A stretch of DNA of 64,000 nt from Verrucomicrobiota bacterium. GTDB taxonomy: Bacteria; Verrucomicrobiota; Verrucomicrobiia; Opitutales; Seribacteraceae. Within the stretch, counting starts at the first letter, position 1. Each line of letters starts with the position of its first letter. The translations under genes were made by a program, and so were the position numbers. Below the pieces are notes generated by a model. That model did not search any database. It was given only the letters and a program-made list of their open reading frames with translations, and was not told the DNA's origin. The stretch is taken from NCBI GenBank assembly GCA_028343845.1, contig JAOLZO010000008.1:22650-86649 (forward strand). The letters run 5' to 3'. Shown one piece after another: positions 1 through 9,254 of the stretch.

Positions 1-3000
1 ATCTCCGGCCAACAACGCCTGCACGTCTACGCAGCCGATGCATGGAACGTGGCCTACCGCCCCGTCGCTCTTTCCTCCAGCGAGCTCCCCCGTCGCGAAT
101 TGCGCATGGTCCGTGCTCTAAACGCAAAAAAATCATTTTCCGAGCAGAAACTCTTCACCTCACTCGTCAAGGGTGATGAATTCAAGATTGAGGACGTCAC
201 CACTTCAAAGGTAGCCAACTACGACTCTCTGGCCAAAGCATACGCCTTGCTCTCTACGCTGAGCGGAAACTCGGACCTGACTAAATTCGGATTCATCCTC
301 CAATGGCCCGGGCTGGAGGAAGAGGAGAAGCGGGCCAAGTACTCTGAATTCGCCTGTCACGAGCTTCATTTCTTTCTTCACCAAAAGGACCCCGCATTCT
401 TTGCCAAGGTCATCCGTCCGTACTTGGCAAACAAGAAGGACAAGACCTTTCTCGACCACTGGCTGCTTGGGAACGAACTATCGGGCTACCTCGAACCATT
501 CCGCTTTTCGCGCCTCAATGCCGTGGAGAAGATACTCTTGGCTCGCAAACTGGGTAATGAAGGCAAAGCCATGGCCCGTTACGTCGGTGAATTGAGCGAA
601 ATGATCCCACCCGACCCGGAGAGGTTCAACCGCCTTTTTGATTCTGCAATCGGTAGCTCGGCCCTGGATTCCCAATCGGATGACAATCTGGGATTCAACC
701 AGCAGAAGGACAAGGAATTGAGGGAGCTTAAACTAAAAGAAGCCGATACGCTCTACAAACTCTCACGCTCAGGAGGCGGGGGAGTAGGGGCGCCCGCTCC
801 CTCAAGCGACTTTTCCAATGCTCTGAAAAAACAAAGTTTCTTTGCCGCTCCCGCCCCGCCACCTGCACTCGCCAAATCCCTTGCCAAAGCCCAAGCGGAA
901 GCGAAAAATTTCGACGAAAACATCGTTTCGGAGATCTCGCTTCGCGACTTCGAGAAGACGAGTGAAAAGGACTTGAACTCGGCTTTCCAGTTTGACGCCA
1001 AATCAAATCGACAGGCCAAGAAGTCACGGAATAAACTCGGTTACCTCGACGCGAGCCTACGAGAACGAGGAGCAATCCGTCAATTCTACCGTAAATTGCC
1101 TCCGACCGAAGAATGGGCTGAAAATAATTACTACCGTCTGCCCATCCACCGGCAAAAGGCCGATCTCATCAAGGTCAACCACTTTTGGAACGACTTCGCT
1201 TCCCACCCCGCGGACACGCCCTTCATTTCGGGCAACTTCATTTATGCAACGGGTAACTTCGCCGAGATGATGCTCGCTCTCGCCGTTCTTGACCTGCCCT
1301 TCGAAGCCGACGAACATCAAGTCGAGAACGAGGGCGTTGCCTTCTCCCTGAGGTCGGGCAAGCCTCTCCTTCTTTTCCATCAGGAAATCCGAGAGGCAGG
1401 AAAGGCCAGAGATGCCCGTGGAATTCTCCTGAGCCAAAACTTCTACCGGGCCGACTCGCGTTACCTCAATGAGGAAGGCGAGCGCCTCGACAACTTCGTT
1501 AAGGAAGAGTTCCTCAAGCAAATCGCCTACGGATGCCAAGTGGTCATAACCAACCCCACCTCATCCGTACGCAAGCTCCGGTACTTGGCTCAAATCCCGA
1601 CCGGAGCCGTACCCCTGCAACAAGGATTCTACTCGGAGGGGCGCCCCTTCCGCCTCGAGCCCTATTCCACACGCACCATCGAATTCTACTTCTATTTCCC
1701 CGACATCGGAGAGTTCCCCGTATACCCCATCCAAGTGGGAAGCGACAAGGGCCACGTCGGGGGAGCCGACGCCTTTACCTTCAAGGTAGTCGACCAACTG
1801 AGCAAGAGGGACGAAACCTCCTGGGCATGGGTTTCCCAAAACGCATCGCCCAAGGAAGTTCTGCAGTACCTGCGCGAGCACAACCTCAACCGCATATCTC
1901 TGGACAAGATCGCCTTCCGAATGAGAAACGAAAACGAGGGAGGTGATGGGCAGGCCTTCTTTGGCAAGACTCTCGAACTTCTCTCCGCCCGCTTTGCCTA
2001 TGACCCAACCCTTTGGTCCTATTCACTCTACCACAAGGACGTCGATCGGCTCAGGGAATACCTTTCCCGCTCACCCATGGCCAACCGGTGCGGGCTTCAC
2101 CTCGAAAGCCCCTTGCTGAGCATTGACCCGGTCGAACGCCATCTGCACCAGCACCTTGAGTACAAGCCCTTGGTCAATGCGCGGGCACACCAGCTCGGCA
2201 AACGCGAAATCCTCAACAACCGCTTGATCGCTCAGTACAAGGGTTTCATGCAAGTCCTCAAGTACAAGAACGAATTCAATCAGGACGACCTCCTCGCAAC
2301 CAGCTACTACCTCTTCCTGCAGGACCGGGTGGAAGAAGGTTTCCGATTCTTCGACAAGGTCGATCCGCAATCCATCGACGAGAAGCTCCAGCACGCTTAT
2401 CTGGCGACCTACCTTGATTTCTACAAGGGCGAACTCGCATCGGCCCGCAAACGGGCTCAAAAATACGCCGACTACCCGGTGGACCGGTGGAGAAACCTTT
2501 TTCTCGATGCGCTCGGACAGCTTGAAGAGATCGATGGCGAGGGAGTCAAGCCGGCGGATGAGGAAAACCGCGAACAGGCTCAGGACGTTCTCGCATCGAC
2601 GGAGCCCTCCCTTGGGTTGGAAATCGTCAAGGGCGAGATCACCATCGCCTCGCGCAACCTCGAGAACTGCACGGTCAACTACTACCCCATGGACGTCGAA
2701 CTGCTCTTCTCCCGCAAGCCCTTCGTGAAGGATGACACCGACCACTTCACCAGCATCGTTCCGAACCTGAGCCGGGCCGTGGCCCTTCCCGCAGGCAAGG
2801 ACGCCCACTCCTTCCCGATTCCCGAGGAATTCGCCGACCGTAACGTGATGGTGGAAGTGATCGCCGCCGGTTTACGCGAGGCCAAGGCCTACTATGCCAA
2901 CGACCTCAAGGTTCAGATGGCGGAAAGCTACGGACGCGTGCAGATCGCTCACTCCGAAACCGGGAAGCCCCTGCCCTCCGCCTACGTCAAGGTCTACGCC

Positions 3001-3177
3001 CGCATGAACGACGGAAGGGTCCGCTTTTACAAGGATGGGTATACCGATTTCCGGGGCAAGTTCGACTACGTTTCCCTGAACACCGGACAACTCGACCAAG
3101 TAGACCGTTTCGCGGTGCTCGTTCTCGATGACGAGGCGGGGGCAATGATTCGCGAAGCCAAGCCGCCCAAGCAATAA
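1..3177 (+). CDS. Large exported protein of unknown function, C-terminal part (5' end outside window)
   Basis: The frame is open from base 1, so the start lies to the left; 1,058 residues are visible. I do not recognise the family. Visible parts are a helical first quarter, a Gly/Ala/Pro-rich linker at about bases 770-900 (a GGGGVGAPAP stretch and APAPPPALAK), a middle that looks like beta-sandwich (about 1530-1800), a helical region with TPR-like spacing (about 2200-2520), and a C-terminal domain (about 2900-3170) resembling carboxypeptidase-regulatory or macroglobulin MG2 folds (SETGKPLPSAYVKVYAR). The GTG at base 49 is probably not the start because in-frame coding continues upstream of it. 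It converges on ribF with 19 bases between the stops. Two macroglobulins elsewhere in the window make a related envelope role conceivable, but this is inference. Confidence 0.75.
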   Translation: MSGQQRLHVYAADAWNVAYRPVALSSSELPRRELRMVRALNAKKSFSEQKLFTSLVKGDEFKIEDVTTSKVANYDSLAKAYALLSTLSGNSDLTKFGFILQWPGLEEEEKRAKYSEFACHELHFFLHQKDPAFFAKVIRPYLANKKDKTFLDHWLLGNELSGYLEPFRFSRLNAVEKILLARKLGNEGKAMARYVGELSEMIPPDPERFNRLFDSAIGSSALDSQSDDNLGFNQQKDKELRELKLKEADTLYKLSRSGGGGVGAPAPSSDFSNALKKQSFFAAPAPPPALAKSLAKAQAEAKNFDENIVSEISLRDFEKTSEKDLNSAFQFDAKSNRQAKKSRNKLGYLDASLRERGAIRQFYRKLPPTEEWAENNYYRLPIHRQKADLIKVNHFWNDFASHPADTPFISGNFIYATGNFAEMMLALAVLDLPFEADEHQVENEGVAFSLRSGKPLLLFHQEIREAGKARDARGILLSQNFYRADSRYLNEEGERLDNFVKEEFLKQIAYGCQVVITNPTSSVRKLRYLAQIPTGAVPLQQGFYSEGRPFRLEPYSTRTIEFYFYFPDIGEFPVYPIQVGSDKGHVGGADAFTFKVVDQLSKRDETSWAWVSQNASPKEVLQYLREHNLNRISLDKIAFRMRNENEGGDGQAFFGKTLELLSARFAYDPTLWSYSLYHKDVDRLREYLSRSPMANRCGLHLESPLLSIDPVERHLHQHLEYKPLVNARAHQLGKREILNNRLIAQYKGFMQVLKYKNEFNQDDLLATSYYLFLQDRVEEGFRFFDKVDPQSIDEKLQHAYLATYLDFYKGELASARKRAQKYADYPVDRWRNLFLDALGQLEEIDGEGVKPADEENREQAQDVLASTEPSLGLEIVKGEITIASRNLENCTVNYYPMDVELLFSRKPFVKDDTDHFTSIVPNLSRAVALPAGKDAHSFPIPEEFADRNVMVEVIAAGLREAKAYYANDLKVQMAESYGRVQIAHSETGKPLPSAYVKVYARMNDGRVRFYKDGYTDFRGKFDYVSLNTGQLDQVDRFAVLVLDDEAGAMIREAKPPKQ

Positions 3178-3196
3178 GAGGCGAGGAAGGAACGGG

Positions 3197-4156
3197 CTAG
3201 AGTCGGGTCGAGAGTTCCTCTGCCTCGGCTTTGTCGCTGGAGATCCGCGATTTGAGCCCCTCGAGTGAATCGAATTTTTTCTCGGGCCTGATGAAGGAAA
3301 GGAGGCTGACTGAAATCAAATCCCCCGGTTGATGAACCGAGTAATCCCCTTCTCCCAACAAATGAACCTCGAAGAGTGGCTCGACCTCTTCTTCCTCCAC
3401 CGTGGGTCGCAAACCGTAGTTGGCGACGCCATGGACGCACTCTTTCTTTTGCGGAAAGGTTACCTCGACCAGATAAACCCCATAGGCGGGTCTGGCCTCG
3501 GGAAACCAGCGTAGATTCAGGGTAGGAAAGCCAATCGTACGCCCCAGCTTGTTTCCTGGAACAACTTGACCGGTGATGCGATACGGAAATCCTAACATCC
3601 GGTTGACCAATTCGATCTCACCCTTGGCCAAGGACTCCCGGATCCGGGAACTGCTGATTGGAAGATCATCCTCCAGTACACCCTTGGCAATGCATACCTC
3701 AAGCCCGGAAAGAGCTCCGTTTTCCCTTAAGAACTCGGCATTTCCGATTCGATCCTTTCCGAAATGAAAATTCTCACCCACGCAAATACCACACAGGCTT
3801 GGAATCTTTTCCTTCAGGTAAGGGAGGAATTCCCCTGATGAAACATCGGAAAAGGACTCGTCAAATGGTTTCATGACAACGCGATCAACCCCGCAACCGA
3901 GCAAGGCTTCGCTCTTGGTTCGGGCATCCATGAGCAAGGGAGGTTCCTTTCCCGGTCTCAGAGACTTGGCCGGATGCTCGGGAAACGTGAGCGCCGCGAC
4001 CAGATCGTTTTCCTTCGCAGCTTCCTCCGTGGCCAAATTCAAGACCGCGCGATGTCCGAGATGCACGCCATCGAACATCCCGATTGCCAACCAAGCCGGC
4101 TTTGGCTCGCGCTTGCCGAATTCGGCAAGAGAAGCAAAGACTGCGGGCGAACTCAC
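3197..4156 (-). CDS. ribF: Bifunctional riboflavin kinase / FAD synthetase RibF
   Basis: Converts riboflavin to FMN and then FAD in the cytoplasm. The N-terminal half carries the nucleotidyltransferase signature ([16 protein letters not shown], about residues 24-39) and the [10 protein letters not shown] motif near residue 170. The C-terminal flavokinase half has the [11 protein letters not shown] motif and the [10 protein letters not shown] strand. At 319 residues it matches the usual 300-320 length. The start is GTG at 4156, overlapping the TGA of truB by four bases (GTGA), so translation is probably coupled. Position after nrnA and truB is the standard order at the end of the nusA-infB-rbfA operon. 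Identification is firm. Confidence 0.96.
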   Translation of the reverse strand: MSSPAVFASLAEFGKREPKPAWLAIGMFDGVHLGHRAVLNLATEEAAKENDLVAALTFPEHPAKSLRPGKEPPLLMDARTKSEALLGCGVDRVVMKPFDESFSDVSSGEFLPYLKEKIPSLCGICVGENFHFGKDRIGNAEFLRENGALSGLEVCIAKGVLEDDLPISSSRIRESLAKGEIELVNRMLGFPYRITGQVVPGNKLGRTIGFPTLNLRWFPEARPAYGVYLVEVTFPQKKECVHGVANYGLRPTVEEEEVEPLFEVHLLGEGDYSVHQPGDLISVSLLSFIRPEKKFDSLEGLKSRISSDKAEAEELSTRL

Positions 4157-4881
4157 AATGCGTGGGTGGGGACTGCCTGATGGACGGGAATCAGTCGTTC
4201 CCCGAATTGAGCAAGCGGACCTTCCTCGATCTCATCAAGCGTTTGACCGTCCTTGAGATCGAACTGGTCGATCAGGGTACGTCTCAGCGCAGTCAGGTGA
4301 GCCCCGCAATCGAGTCTCTGCCCAAGGTCGTGGGCAACGGTCCGCACGTAAGTCCCCTTGCTGCTGGCCATCCTGAAATCGATCTCGGGCAATTCGAAAC
4401 GGAGGGTTTCGAAATTGTTTATCCGAATGAACCGCGGTTCGCGCTCCACAGTCTTTCCCTTGCGGGCCATCTTGTAGAGTGGAACGCCATCAATTTTCTT
4501 GGCCGAAAACATGGGAGGGGTTTGGTATTGATCCCCCAAAAAGCCATCCATTTCCTTACGGACAATCTCCTCGGAAAGATCCTCGGGCAGCGGCTTCTCC
4601 ACGACCACTTCTCCATCCGCATCCTGACTGTCAGTCTCGACCCCCAATTTGATTGTACCTTCATAGGTCTTGTCCAAACTTATCAAATACTGGGATGCCT
4701 TGGTCGCCTTGCCTATCAACATGATAAGAAGACCCGTTGCCATCGGATCCAAGGTGCCCGCATGGCCGATCTTTTTCATATTGAGCTTACGCCGGAGACG
4801 ATTGACCACGTCGTGCGAGGTAATCCCCTTGGGCTTGTCCACCAGCAAAATTCCTTCGAAATCTCCTTTTCTCTGATTCAT
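4153..4881 (-). CDS. truB: tRNA pseudouridine(55) synthase TruB
   Basis: Isomerises U55 of the T-loop of tRNAs to pseudouridine. The motif [14 protein letters not shown] contains the catalytic Asp45, and the N-terminal [15 protein letters not shown] segment is typical. The downstream core ([31 protein letters not shown]) is complete. At 242 residues the protein stops right after the catalytic domain, so the C-terminal PUA-like extension of E. coli TruB is missing or minimal, as in some other bacteria. The ATG overlaps the nrnA stop (ATGA) and the gene's own stop overlaps the ribF start. Identification is firm. Confidence 0.96.
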   Translation of the reverse strand: MNQRKGDFEGILLVDKPKGITSHDVVNRLRRKLNMKKIGHAGTLDPMATGLLIMLIGKATKASQYLISLDKTYEGTIKLGVETDSQDADGEVVVEKPLPEDLSEEIVRKEMDGFLGDQYQTPPMFSAKKIDGVPLYKMARKGKTVEREPRFIRINNFETLRFELPEIDFRMASSKGTYVRTVAHDLGQRLDCGAHLTALRRTLIDQFDLKDGQTLDEIEEGPLAQFGERLIPVHQAVPTHAL

Positions 4882-5882
4882 GTAGCCAGTTCTCCGTTCT
4901 TGACCCGTTCAAGATGTTTCCCGATCGCGTTGACAAATTCGGGATAAAATTCATCCAATTCCATTTCCACATTGAAGCCGGCGGCGCAAGTATGTCCCCC
5001 GCCTGAAAATTTCTTGGCTAGCAAGTCGACACGAAAGCGGGAATCCTTGGCTCTCAAACTCCCCTTGATCTGTCCATCCCTATCCTCTAGCAGGCTCCCG
5101 ATATCCACGCCGTCCAGAGAGCGGGAATAATCAACGAAATTCTCAGCATCCTCGGGACTTGTTCCGGTATCGGCATAGTCCGCGCCCCGAATCGAACCGA
5201 TACATACACGGTCTTCGAATTCCATGCGAAAGCTTGCAAGGAATTTTTGGAGGAGCTGAATGCGGCCTGGCTTTTCGCGCTCATAGAGCTCATGGGCTAC
5301 GCTAGAAGGGTTAGCGCCCGCTTCGCATAAGCGTCGGCAAACCTCGAAAACAGACGCATTGGTGCCTGAGTAACAAAACTGTCCGGTGTCCGTGCAAATA
5401 CCCAAGTAAAGAGCCTCTGCGGTTACCGAATCGATCTCCAGTTCGTTATCCAAAAAGAATTTCCCCAGAACCTCACCCGTTGCCGAGGCCTCAGGCAAGA
5501 CGAAGTTGATTTCAGCATAGCGGTCATTGGAAACGTGATGATCGACGTTTAGGAAAATAGTAGGAAATCGGGCGGCAAGCTCATCCCCTACCCGCTTGTG
5601 ATCCGCGCAATCGACCGTCAGGGCAACGTAATGGTCCCCGTCCACTTCATCAGGACGAAAAAACGGAGTGTCCCCGACAAACTTTTGCAAAGTCCGTGGA
5701 ACGGGATCGTTGTTTACCGCCTTGGCATCGATTCCCAGGGAACGGAGAACTCGGGTCAATGCAACTTGCGAACCGACGCAATCCCCATCCGGGCGGCGAT
5801 GGCCAAGGACAAGGACGGATTTACCCGCCAATTGGGAAAGGGCACTGGAAAATGCAGAAGATTCTTCGAGGAATGACGCCAT
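4878..5882 (-). CDS. nrnA: DHH-family oligoribonuclease / pAp phosphatase NrnA
   Basis: A Mn-dependent phosphoesterase of the DHH/DHHA1 type, expected to degrade nano-RNA and to dephosphorylate 3'-phosphoadenosine 5'-phosphate. The first metal motif is [11 protein letters not shown] (about residues 28-38) and the DHH motif sits in NVDHHVSND. The C-terminal DHHA1 domain ends in [12 protein letters not shown], the usual substrate-binding glycine motif. At 334 residues it has normal family length. It is the first gene of nrnA-truB-ribF; rbfA and infB, which often precede it, are absent here, so the translation operon is split. A 116-base gap upstream leaves room for its own promoter, though I see no convincing boxes. 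Confidence 0.93.
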   Translation of the reverse strand: MASFLEESSAFSSALSQLAGKSVLVLGHRRPDGDCVGSQVALTRVLRSLGIDAKAVNNDPVPRTLQKFVGDTPFFRPDEVDGDHYVALTVDCADHKRVGDELAARFPTIFLNVDHHVSNDRYAEINFVLPEASATGEVLGKFFLDNELEIDSVTAEALYLGICTDTGQFCYSGTNASVFEVCRRLCEAGANPSSVAHELYEREKPGRIQLLQKFLASFRMEFEDRVCIGSIRGADYADTGTSPEDAENFVDYSRSLDGVDIGSLLEDRDGQIKGSLRAKDSRFRVDLLAKKFSGGGHTCAAGFNVEMELDEFYPEFVNAIGKHLERVKNGELAT

Positions 5883-5998
5883 GAGGTAAAGTTTGCTTGT
5901 TGAGCTCCCAACCTAGCAGAAAGAACTCCAGAGGAAAAGCCCGTAAACCCCTCGGGCGGGACAAGGAAGCCATCGACTTGCCCCACCTACTTGCAAAG

Positions 5999-7261
5999 CT
6001 ACGGACGCTGTGTCCCGGAACCTCCCCGAACGGCCCTCAAGGTAGCGAACCCGATGAGGACGGAAGGAACCAGCATGACGAGCAACTCCTCCTTTGCGCT
6101 CAGGCCCAGATAACCCGAGAGATATGCGTGGAAGACGATGAACGCGATTCCGCTCAGTTGGGTAAAAAGGTTGGCTGCGGCCAACACCCGGCCCCTGCGG
6201 TCCTCTTCAGCCTGATCCTGCAAGTAACCGTTCAAAGGTACGAAAAACAGAGCACCCGAGAAACCAAGAGCCAAACAACCGATTTCGAACACGAGGGTCA
6301 ACGGATCACAGAAATAAAGTCCGATTAAGGAAACCGGCATGATCAACCCGCCGATAACGGTCAGCCCAAGCTCAATCCTCCCACGGTTCAGGTAGGCTAC
6401 GAACAAGCTCCCTGCCATGATTCCCAATCCCAGCAAAAGAAACCAATAGCCGTAAAGCGTACCCAAACCTACGTCACCCTCAACCACTTCACCCGAAAGC
6501 TTGACCAGAACGAGATAGAAAAAACCACCGACCGACCAAAACCATGCATCCCCCAAGGCTGCACCTCTCAATTTCCGGTCCGTCATCAGATCACGCAAGT
6601 CTCCAAAATGGCTCCAGATAACCCCCGGTTTGAACGGTTGAGCCTTGGGAGCCTCGGTTGGCGGCGTTGGCAAAAAGGCCAACCAGGACAACAAGGCCAA
6701 ACCCATGGTCGCTGAGGCCAGTATCAAGGCGGCAGTCCATCCACCGTTTTCAACGACCAAGGCATCAAAGGACATGGCGCCCACGAATGCACCGCCCAGA
6801 ATTCCAACCATGGCAAGCATTTCCGTCCAACCCACCGCCATGGCCAGTCGGTTTGAGCCGATCAGTTCCTTGAGGATTCCTTTCTTGGCAGGGGATAGAA
6901 AGGCTGACTGCGTGGAAAGTAGAAAGAAACCAACCAAGGAGGTAAAAAGCAACTCGCTGGCTAATCCGTACGAAAGCAAACCCAAACCGAACAACTGGGC
7001 AAGCAAGGTCATGCTCACCACCTTCTTCTTGGAAAACCGGTCCGAAACCCATCCGGCAAGAGGAGCAAAAATCACAAAGGGAAGAATCAGGAGGATGGAA
7101 ACCTGTATGTTCACCTCGTCCATACTCTCCTTTCCAAACTGAACGGCGGCCATAACAGGAAGGATCGCCTTCATGGCGTTGTCGTTGAATGCGCCGATGG
7201 TCTGTGAGAACAGAAGGGGAATGACCGAATAAAAGGGCCTCTTGCTTGGATCCGTACTCAT
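5999..7261 (-). CDS. MFS transporter, LplT-like
   Basis: A 420-residue membrane protein with about 12 hydrophobic segments. The first segment carries FSQTIGAFNDNAMK (residues 18-31), the hallmark of the lysophospholipid-transporter branch (LplT and the MFS half of Aas-type fusions), and the GWVSDRFSKKK loop fits MFS motif A. Lysophospholipid flipping is therefore a reasonable guess, but no acyltransferase domain or neighbour supports it. The start at 7261 was chosen because it begins MSTDPSKRPF right before the first membrane segment; an upstream alternative at 7357 would run into the divergent sulfatase. A 9-base dyad (7266-7274 with 7302-7310) lies just before this start and could fold in the leader. 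Confidence 0.88.
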   Translation of the reverse strand: MSTDPSKRPFYSVIPLLFSQTIGAFNDNAMKAILPVMAAVQFGKESMDEVNIQVSILLILPFVIFAPLAGWVSDRFSKKKVVSMTLLAQLFGLGLLSYGLASELLFTSLVGFFLLSTQSAFLSPAKKGILKELIGSNRLAMAVGWTEMLAMVGILGGAFVGAMSFDALVVENGGWTAALILASATMGLALLSWLAFLPTPPTEAPKAQPFKPGVIWSHFGDLRDLMTDRKLRGAALGDAWFWSVGGFFYLVLVKLSGEVVEGDVGLGTLYGYWFLLLGLGIMAGSLFVAYLNRGRIELGLTVIGGLIMPVSLIGLYFCDPLTLVFEIGCLALGFSGALFFVPLNGYLQDQAEEDRRGRVLAAANLFTQLSGIAFIVFHAYLSGYLGLSAKEELLVMLVPSVLIGFATLRAVRGGSGTQRP

Positions 7262-7265
7262 TCGG

Positions 7266-7310
7266 TTGCAGTTGAGTGGTGGTGCATCTGAAAAAGGATA
7301 ACAACTGCAA
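7266..7310. promoter_or_regulatory. Perfect 9-base dyad between divergent MFS and sulfatase genes
   Basis: TTGCAGTTG (7266-7274) and CAACTGCAA (7302-7310) are exact reverse complements separated by 27 bases. They lie in the 94-base divergent gap and end five bases before the MFS start codon. The pair could be two half-sites of an operator or a leader hairpin hiding the MFS ribosome-binding region. A T5 run follows on the plus strand, but no gene is transcribed into it from that side, so a terminator role is unlikely. Confidence 0.4.
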
Positions 7311-7355
7311 TTTTTCAATTGCCAAGACAAAAGCGGGGCGCCTCCATGGTTTGGC

Positions 7356-8879
7356 ATGAAATCCTTACCCTTCTTTCTCGTCGCATTTGCCTTGGCCTGT
7401 CAGGCAACGTTGATTGCCAAGCCGTTGAACGTTCTCTTCATCTTCGCCGATGATCACGCCTACCAGGCGATCTCCGCCTATGGATCGAACAGGAACAAGA
7501 CCCCCAACATCGACCGGCTTGCCAAAGAAGGAATGATCTTTCACCGGGCCTTCGTGACCAACTCGATCTGCGCCCCTTCCAGAGCCGTCATTCTCACGGG
7601 TAAGCACAGCCACCTGAACGGACAACTGACCAATGGCATGCGCTTTGACGGTGAGCAGCAGACCTTTCCCAAGCTTCTGCAAAAGAACGGTTATCAAACC
7701 GCCATGATCGGAAAATGGCATCTCAAGAGCGACCCCACGGGCTTTGACTTCTGGCAAGTCCTGCAAGGACAAGGGCCCTACTACAACCCGCCCATGAACA
7801 CACCGGATGGCGTAAAGAAAATCACCGGTTACACCACCGACGTCATCACCGACGTCACCCTCGACTGGCTGAAGAACGGAAGGGACAAGGACAAGCCTTT
7901 CTTCATTATGAGCCAGCACAAGGCGCCTCACCGCAACTGGCAACCGGGACCGAAGCACTTGAACAAATACGATGGGATCGACCTGCCTGAACCGGAAACC
8001 TTGCGCGACGACTACAAAAACCGCCTCTCACCCGCTGCCACGCAAGCGATGACCGTGAAGAACCACCTCTCTGCGAATGACCTCAAGCTCCGGGCTCCGG
8101 GAAACCTCACACCCGAACAAAAAGCGAAATGGAATGCAGCCTATGACCCAAAAAACAAAGCCTTCGCGGAGGCCAACCTTGAAGGTGACGAACTATTGAA
8201 ATGGAAGTACCAAAGATACGTAAAGGACTACCTGCGCTGCATCGACTCGGTCGACGAGAACGTCGGACGAATCCTCGATTACTTGGACAAAAGCGGCTTG
8301 GCTGAGAACACCGTGGTGATCTACTCCTCCGATCAAGGTTGGTACCTCGGGGAGCACGGTTGGTATGACAAGCGCTGGATGTACGAGGAATCCTTCCGTA
8401 CACCTTTGCTCGCACGCTGGCCCGGCGTAACCAAGCCCGGAAGCAAGAACCATGACCTCGTGCAAAACCTCGACTATGCCGAGACCATTCTCGACCTTTG
8501 CGGCGTCAAGGGACCAAAAGACATGCAAGGAGAATCAATCGTTCCCTTGCTCAAGGGTAAGAAACCGGACGATTGGAGAAAGTCCCTCTACTACCACTAC
8601 TACGAATTCCCCGGCGCTCACAGCGTCCGCAGACATTACGGCGTGCGTACCGAAACGCACAAACTGATCCACTTTTACAACCTGGACGGTTGGGAACTCT
8701 ACGATTTGGAAAAAGACCCCAACGAGTTGAATTCGGTTTATGGAAAACCTGAATACGCCGCCTTGACCAAGGAACTCAAGGGCGAGCTCGAACGCCTCCG
8801 CAAACTTTACAAGGTACCCGAGGACACCCGTCCGCTGGGCAGACAAAAAAAGCCAAGAAAGACACCAAAAAAGAAGTAG
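7356..8879 (+). CDS. Secreted sulfatase (type I, formylglycine-dependent)
   Basis: An alkaline-phosphatase-superfamily sulfatase of 507 residues with an N-terminal signal peptide (cleavage likely near residue 21). Metal ligands begin with ADDH (Asp32-Asp33). Cys72 in CAPSR (72-76) is the residue converted to formylglycine, and TGKHSHLNG follows as in the consensus. Later motifs include MIGKWHLKS and [22 protein letters not shown], which carries the second Asp of the metal site. The C-terminus is lysine-rich ([10 protein letters not shown]). The substrate cannot be read from sequence; in marine Verrucomicrobiota such enzymes usually act on algal or animal sulfated glycans. It is divergent from the MFS gene and has no formylglycine-generating enzyme or polysaccharide lyase beside it. 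Confidence 0.94.
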   Translation: MKSLPFFLVAFALACQATLIAKPLNVLFIFADDHAYQAISAYGSNRNKTPNIDRLAKEGMIFHRAFVTNSICAPSRAVILTGKHSHLNGQLTNGMRFDGEQQTFPKLLQKNGYQTAMIGKWHLKSDPTGFDFWQVLQGQGPYYNPPMNTPDGVKKITGYTTDVITDVTLDWLKNGRDKDKPFFIMSQHKAPHRNWQPGPKHLNKYDGIDLPEPETLRDDYKNRLSPAATQAMTVKNHLSANDLKLRAPGNLTPEQKAKWNAAYDPKNKAFAEANLEGDELLKWKYQRYVKDYLRCIDSVDENVGRILDYLDKSGLAENTVVIYSSDQGWYLGEHGWYDKRWMYEESFRTPLLARWPGVTKPGSKNHDLVQNLDYAETILDLCGVKGPKDMQGESIVPLLKGKKPDDWRKSLYYHYYEFPGAHSVRRHYGVRTETHKLIHFYNLDGWELYDLEKDPNELNSVYGKPEYAALTKELKGELERLRKLYKVPEDTRPLGRQKKPRKTPKKK

Positions 8880-8900
8880 TCTCCCCGCGGAGGCTTCCCG

Positions 8901-9185
8901 TCAAGCGATCGAATCGATCGCTTTGGCCAAATCAAAGTCCTTGTCCGTGACCTGACCTCCGGCGTCATGGGTGCTTAGCGAAAGCTTCACCTCGCAGTAG
9001 CAATTGAAGATTTCCGGATGATGGTCCCTCTGCTCCGCCTCATAGGAAACCCGCAGAAGGAAGCTCATCGCCTCCCTGAAACTTCCAAATCGAAACGATT
9101 TCACAAGCTTCCCGCTTTGCCAATCCCATCCCATCAACGCTGCAAGCTTTGCTTTGATTTCTTCTTTTCCAATCGGTTGATTCAT
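8901..9185 (-). CDS. phhB: Pterin-4a-carbinolamine dehydratase
   Basis: Dehydrates 4a-hydroxytetrahydropterin in the regeneration of the cofactor of aromatic amino acid hydroxylases. The signature is present: EAEQRDHHPEIFNCY, with the two active-site histidines, followed by LSTHDAGGQVTDKDFDLA. At 94 residues it has normal family length. The start was placed at the ATG at 9185 (MNQPIGKEEI); a longer frame to 9299 would run across the uppS start. No phenylalanine hydroxylase is nearby, so its partner lies elsewhere or it has a molybdopterin-related role, as proposed for orphan homologues. Confidence 0.92.
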   Translation of the reverse strand: MNQPIGKEEIKAKLAALMGWDWQSGKLVKSFRFGSFREAMSFLLRVSYEAEQRDHHPEIFNCYCEVKLSLSTHDAGGQVTDKDFDLAKAIDSIA

Positions 9186-9254
9186 GATTCGGAAGGTAGC
9201 TTCTACTTTCCTCGTTGTCAATTGGACGGGAACTCGTAGAAATGGGGCAAGCAT

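Noticed and set aside
2071..2808. 245-codon minus-strand frame opposite the first gene
   Set aside because: Shadow of the coding strand; no motif and no start context.
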